This document shows, piece by piece, positions 60,603-64,000 of a DNA stretch of 64,000 bases. Every line of letters starts with the position of its first letter. Position 1 is the first letter of the stretch. Both the position numbers and the translations under genes were made by a program. The notes beneath the pieces were generated by a model. The model was not told the DNA's origin. It did not search any database and saw nothing but the letters and a program-made list of their open reading frames with translations. The stretch comes from Planctomycetota bacterium (GTDB lineage Bacteria > Planctomycetota > Phycisphaerae > Sedimentisphaerales > Anaerobacaceae), in contig VRUL01000006.1 of the NCBI GenBank assembly GCA_019456145.1, forward strand, positions 128,423-192,422. Reading direction: 5' to 3'.

Positions 60603-62729
60603 CTAATCTATCCATTCACCCTGTAACCGAATATTGAAATCCCAGGGATGTGTGTTCCAGTCCGACCATTGATCAATACGGTCACTATCATTCCCACCTC
60701 CATAACCTACGCTATTGGGAATTAAATCCAAACAACCAGCCCATCCACGAACACCTGTAGAAAGCATATTTGTAGAGCCATCTTTGAGATAGCAGGTGAA
60801 TATATACGTTGTCCCAGCTTGGAATGTCAGATTAATATCAAAAAGAACCCAGCCACCGGAAAAGGTCGCCGGAACGTTCGTTTCTCTCTCGGCTATTATA
60901 TTTCCATCTTCAGACCTGATATGCAAAATCAGATCAACAGCGTGGCCTGTCCCGTCTGGATTCTCGTGATAGTCAAACTCTCTTCCAAAGCGGAATCCAA
61001 ACGTCCGAAGTGATGCATCTTCATTGAATAGGAAAGACTGTCCGACGCCGACATTTCGTCCGGGAGGAGCATATCTGTCATCTCCCCCGAACCACATGCT
61101 CGCATTCGTTCGGTCATAGGCGATATCAAAAGTGCTCGATGGTTCAACAATTGAAAAAACCGCATCACTTTCATCTGTGTTGATTCCATCGTCTATCCGA
61201 ATGCGGTAATCTGAACCAAGCAGTAGTAAGTCCATCGGTATATCCCAAAGGAAGACTCCCACATTCGTAATGATGTCATCGGCAAGCTGGCTGTGAAGAA
61301 TTCCCCCCTTGAGAAGGTAAATATCAACGGTTCCAGAACCGCCTTTCGAAATCCACTCTATAGCATAGCTACCTCCGAGATGCCATGATTCTTCACCGTT
61401 AGGATTTAGAACCGTTAGGCCGGGAGCTGCTGCTATCGGCTGCCCAAATCCAGTTGCCGGGTCATCTCCATCAGGCGAGAAGTCCACTGCTGTACTCTGC
61501 AAGTAACTCCTTGTAGCTTCTGCGCTACCCTGCCACAAGATCGCTGCCAACCCGGATACATGCGGTGCCGCCATACTCGTCCCGTCCATAAGCACATAAC
61601 AGCCATCTATGTACGTGGATTCTATGTCAAGACCAGGAGCTCCAAATTCAACTTCTTTCTCTTCTATTACATAGTCACCATCATTAATTCCTCTTGAAGA
61701 CCAATCTGGCACGGAGCAGAAGCCAGTTGCTCCTACGGCTATTACCTCTGCATGAGTCGCTGGGTAATCTATACTCCCTAAAGCTGGCCCATCATTTCCT
61801 GCCGATGCGACCAGTAAGACTCCGTTAGAAACCGCATAGCCTATTGCCGCCTCAACTAGTAAGTCAGGTGAATCACCACCCAGGCTCATCGAGATTATAT
61901 TTGCTCCATTATCTGCTGCATAGTAGATTGCTTCCGCTATATCATCACCCCAACACCCTCTATTTCCACAGACTTTTATTGCCATTAATGTTGCTTCGGG
62001 TGCCACTCCAAGAATTCCCTGCCCATCGTCTCCCCCATTGGCCAATATCGTTCCAGATACATGAGTTCCGTGACCAACACTATCCGTACAGCCATCTCTG
62101 ATTCCTCTTTTGGTGGCATCTTTACAATATCCTACATTGGCTTTCAAATCCAGATGGTTTTTATAAACTCCTGTATCCAAAACCGCTACTGTCACACCCG
62201 TCCCTCCTGAGCCGCCATTGACTTCTCGAACATTCCGAGGCCATCGCATCCTCGGGTAGCAAGATCTTTCAGCAGGCGGTTCAGGCGGTGCGGTTTCTTC
62301 GACACATTTGCAGTTTTCGCACACATATCCTTCCGGGCAGTTCGGCAATCCCGGTTCCCCACACTGTTCACTCTTCTGAGCTATCCCATCACCGCAAACT
62401 GGCTTGGCTGATATCTGATATAGCTGAACTGGCACTGTATCTATTCCCAACCCATCCAGATATTCTACTTGTTCTGGTGTCAAGTCTGTCGAAAACAGTC
62501 CTGGGAACTCGTGGAACTCGTGCCGAACTCCTAAAAGCGCTTTTAAGTCTGGTACATCAGACAGTACGTAGTGTGGCAAACGCGTCAGCTCCCAATCGTC
62601 ATCTATTACGGGCGAGTTTTCGGGAGCTTGTGCATTTTCTTTGGCTTTATCGTTCGCTGGGATTTCTGCTGCCACAAGTGAAGTCACAAGAAAGCTCAGT
62701 AAGATACTCATCAACATTTTAGTTTTCAT
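60603..62729 (-). CDS. secreted subtilisin-family (S8) serine protease
   Basis: A 708-residue protease. ATG 62729 follows AAAGGA and opens the signal peptide (LMSILLSFLVTSLVAA). A propeptide-like region is followed by a cysteine cluster resembling the myxo-disulphide repeat (CGDGIAQKSEQCGEPGLPNC). The catalytic Asp is in TVAVLDTGVYKN, His in VGHGTHVSGTI and Ser in GTSMAAPHVSGLAA, so the triad is complete. A Kre9/KNH-type domain follows (NPNGEESWHLGGSYAIEWIS) and a C-terminal beta domain that binds ligands in related hydrolases. It is probably an extracellular digestive protease or a processor of nearby surface proteins. Confidence 0.92.
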   Translation of the reverse strand: MKTKMLMSILLSFLVTSLVAAEIPANDKAKENAQAPENSPVIDDDWELTRLPHYVLSDVPDLKALLGVRHEFHEFPGLFSTDLTPEQVEYLDGLGIDTVPVQLYQISAKPVCGDGIAQKSEQCGEPGLPNCPEGYVCENCKCVEETAPPEPPAERSCYPRMRWPRNVREVNGGSGGTGVTVAVLDTGVYKNHLDLKANVGYCKDATKRGIRDGCTDSVGHGTHVSGTILANGGDDGQGILGVAPEATLMAIKVCGNRGCWGDDIAEAIYYAADNGANIISMSLGGDSPDLLVEAAIGYAVSNGVLLVASAGNDGPALGSIDYPATHAEVIAVGATGFCSVPDWSSRGINDGDYVIEEKEVEFGAPGLDIESTYIDGCYVLMDGTSMAAPHVSGLAAILWQGSAEATRSYLQSTAVDFSPDGDDPATGFGQPIAAAPGLTVLNPNGEESWHLGGSYAIEWISKGGSGTVDIYLLKGGILHSQLADDIITNVGVFLWDIPMDLLLLGSDYRIRIDDGINTDESDAVFSIVEPSSTFDIAYDRTNASMWFGGDDRYAPPGRNVGVGQSFLFNEDASLRTFGFRFGREFDYHENPDGTGHAVDLILHIRSEDGNIIAERETNVPATFSGGWVLFDINLTFQAGTTYIFTCYLKDGSTNMLSTGVRGWAGCLDLIPNSVGYGGGNDSDRIDQWSDWNTHPWDFNIRLQGEWID

Positions 62730-62931
62730 AGCATTTTTCCTTTCCATTTCGAGATTTTCAATTCACTTTACCCTGACTATAAATCAAACAATGTGCAATG
62801 ATTTTACGATCAAATTTTCGGCTGTTTCGATAGGCCTCCTTTCTTAAATCCAGATAAACAGTCGCTTAAAAACAAACATAACAAATTAAAAAATTGTTTC
62901 GCTTGTGGCATATTCCTAACCTCCATTAACC

Positions 62932-62960
62932 TTGACCCAGTTATTAGTTTTTGTTATAAT
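62932..62960 (+). promoter_or_regulatory. sigma-70-type promoter for the small RNA
   Basis: TTGACC, a 17-bp spacer and TATAAT (62955-62960), 11 of 12 to consensus. No protein frame begins downstream, which points to an RNA product. Confidence 0.7.
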
Positions 62961-62966
62961 TAAATA

Positions 62967-63060
62967 AATCTTGGCCCTGGCGCGCAAACAAAGCCGCCCG
63001 GGTCAGGTCCGGCTGGTGAGTTCTTGCTTGGTGGCACGTTACTCACCGGCCCTCTTTTTC
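62967..63060 (+). ncRNA. candidate small RNA with SRP-like 5' half
   Basis: A transcript of about 95 nt is bounded by the near-consensus promoter and an intrinsic terminator: GGCTGGTGAGT (63011-63021) pairs with ACTCACCGGCC (63041-63051), one G-U, 19-nt loop, followed by CTCTTTTT. The 5' half contains GGTCAGGTCCGG (63001-63012), the conserved left strand of the SRP RNA symmetric loop in bacteria, preceded by GGCCCTGGCGCGCAAAC-like sequence. The right strand (GGAAGCAGCC) and GGAA tetraloop are absent, so it is not a normal SRP RNA. It could be an RNA of unknown class or a rearranged SRP gene. Confidence 0.5.
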
Positions 63061-63196
63061 AGTTTTCAATTCTCAGCGTTGTAAAAGATACGCAGAATTC
63101 TACAATGCTGGACTTTCAGTATCACTTCAAACGTTTACGTCTTTGAACTATTCTCTGGCAAAGATAAATTATGCTTTTAGTTATTGACATTCAAAA

Positions 63197-64000
63197 TCAT
63201 TCCGGCCTTTCGTTCGGGCCGGGACCGCGCCCGGCATAGAGTTCTTTGACCTCAGCCTCACCCAAGGCATAGCTGTAAATCCGCACATCATCAATCAGGC
63301 GGTTCGCTCCTCTTCCTGGCAATTGCGGATTTGCACCTATCAATACGTTTTCCCTATTAACGTCAATTTTGTCGCTATAAGACATGGGACTTCCTGTGTC
63401 CTCCACGCCATCTACATATAAACGGATATTCGCTCCGTCATACGTTCCAACGACGTGATGCCATTCGTTCGCGGCTACTTCGGTTTCTCCATGGGCTTCT
63501 ATAGGGTCCAACCGCACACCACTTGCAGAAGTAACGGCAAAGTGGAATCTTCTTTGGTCTTTCTCGGTGGAAAGCCGCCAGGCGGAGTCGCCTTTAGTGA
63601 CGATGCCTGTCCACTTATATGGGACGGTCGTGATATTTACCCAGGCCGCGAGTGTAATTTCGTCGGTGATGTCGAAGATCAGATTGTTTCCACAGTCTAC
63701 ATAGTCACCGTCACCATCCAGGCTCAAGACATTGCCTCTAACCGGATCTGAAATGATACGTGCACCACCGCCCACGAGTTTCCCGTCAAGGCCGTTGCCG
63801 GATGAATCAATAACGGTTTCGCCGTCGGTTTCATCAAATTTCCACCACGCTATCATCTGTTTTGCAAAAAGTGGCTGCCTATGGTACGACTGACCTGCTT
63901 GATATAGTCCCATCTTTGCTTTAAACGCAAGCTGGTATCTGGAGCGTTGTCCCACCCCTAACAAATCTATCGCTTTTTGCTGCCACTTGATGGCCTTATC
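63197..64000 (-). CDS. LamG-domain protein, 3' part
   Basis: The minus-strand frame is open to the window edge, so the start lies beyond 64000. The first visible residues DKAIKWQQKAIDLLGVGQRS and YQLAFKAKMGLYQAGQSYHR look like the last TPR helices found at the end of planctomycete Ser/Thr kinases and sulfatase-like proteins; this is recollection, not proof. Then a LamG domain (IAWWKFDETDGETVIDSSGN, ending LIDDVRIYSYALGEAEVKEL) and a short polar tail (GRGPGPNERPE). The domain might bind sugars or proteins. The missing N-terminal part decides the function. Confidence 0.75.
   Translation of the reverse strand, partial: DKAIKWQQKAIDLLGVGQRSRYQLAFKAKMGLYQAGQSYHRQPLFAKQMIAWWKFDETDGETVIDSSGNGLDGKLVGGGARIISDPVRGNVLSLDGDGDYVDCGNNLIFDITDEITLAAWVNITTVPYKWTGIVTKGDSAWRLSTEKDQRRFHFAVTSASGVRLDPIEAHGETEVAANEWHHVVGTYDGANIRLYVDGVEDTGSPMSYSDKIDVNRENVLIGANPQLPGRGANRLIDDVRIYSYALGEAEVKELYAGRGPGPNERPE

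Larger units (their letters stand above)
62748..63196. other. intergenic region holding the small RNA gene
   Basis: Left part: AT-rich, probably the subtilase promoter. Middle: the plus-strand promoter at 62932 and the RNA gene to 63060. The remaining 130 bp up to the LamG gene show no gene. Confidence 0.5.

Noticed and set aside
63011-63051. GTGAGTAACG on the minus strand considered as an rRNA fragment
   Set aside because: Only ten bases agree with 16S rRNA, and they belong to a terminator stem.

Overview
The window looks like a chromosome segment of an uncultured planctomycete, probably class Phycisphaerae. This is inferred from content, not from any marker gene. The pointers are Tat-exported Gfo/Idh/MocA and FAD oxidoreductases, a DUF1080 lipoprotein, PQQ-propeller, LamG, thrombospondin-3 and PEP-CTERM proteins, TatC with a large periplasmic insertion, an S9 peptidase with a VHL-like insert, and N/K/P-rich intergenic repeats. 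B12-dependent class II ribonucleotide reductase and a rubrerythrin-like protein suggest low-oxygen life. I found no rRNA, tRNA, CRISPR array, prophage or transposase.

Layout. 1-3 kb: a 5'-truncated TPR/C39-like peptidase gene with a 7-bp duplication frameshift, then a secreted protein. 3-4 kb: a gene-free block of hairpins, dispersed repeats and simple repeats. 4-7.5 kb: a Tat-exported FAD oxidoreductase, then an iron unit (fur, outer-membrane protein, haem-c lipoprotein) with two 17/19 Fur boxes. 7.7-10.5 kb: nrdJ and two small genes on the minus strand. 10.7-22.7 kb: a lipoprotein, tyrS with a glycosidase, DUF502, a DUF4832 protein, a nitrilase, tatA-tatC behind a consensus promoter, a beta-CASP nuclease, an HTH protein and a rubrerythrin. 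23-31 kb: carbohydrate and peptide genes (Gfo/Idh, S9-VHL, DUF3568, xylose-isomerase-like, PQQ propeller, PEP-CTERM). 31.7-34.1 kb: lexA, a 27-codon ORF, umuD and umuC behind a palindromic operator placed between -35 and -10. 34.2-37.5 kb: tricorn-like protease. 38.0-44.5 kb: a GspE/PilB ATPase followed by a membrane-tethered GrpE-like protein, a lidless Hsp70 and a membrane-anchored TerB protein with a J-like tail lacking HPD. 44.6-49.6 kb: a PAS protein with nine 28-residue coiled-coil repeats, a GspC/PilP-like protein, a coiled-coil lipoprotein and a membrane/AsmA-like fusion. 49.7-55.4 kb: threonine aldolase, DUF1080, YbjQ, an esterase and a lipoprotein glutamate-racemase homologue. 55.6-64 kb: a giant secreted LamG/CARDB/HYR/PKD protein interrupted by one in-frame TGA, a subtilase, a putative small RNA gene and the 3' part of a LamG gene.

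The most unusual system is the 38.0-44.5 kb run. Three Hsp70-machine components, two with their own membrane anchors, sit directly behind a secretion/pilus ATPase, which suggests a membrane-localised chaperone cycle serving protein export or pilus assembly. Other notable items are the SOS operon with a non-standard operator, the Fur pair, PEP-CTERM remnants fused to a dispersed repeat, and a 95-nt RNA gene whose 5' half resembles bacterial SRP RNA. In several genes a Shine-Dalgarno sequence and signal peptide support an internal ATG; I give those starts.
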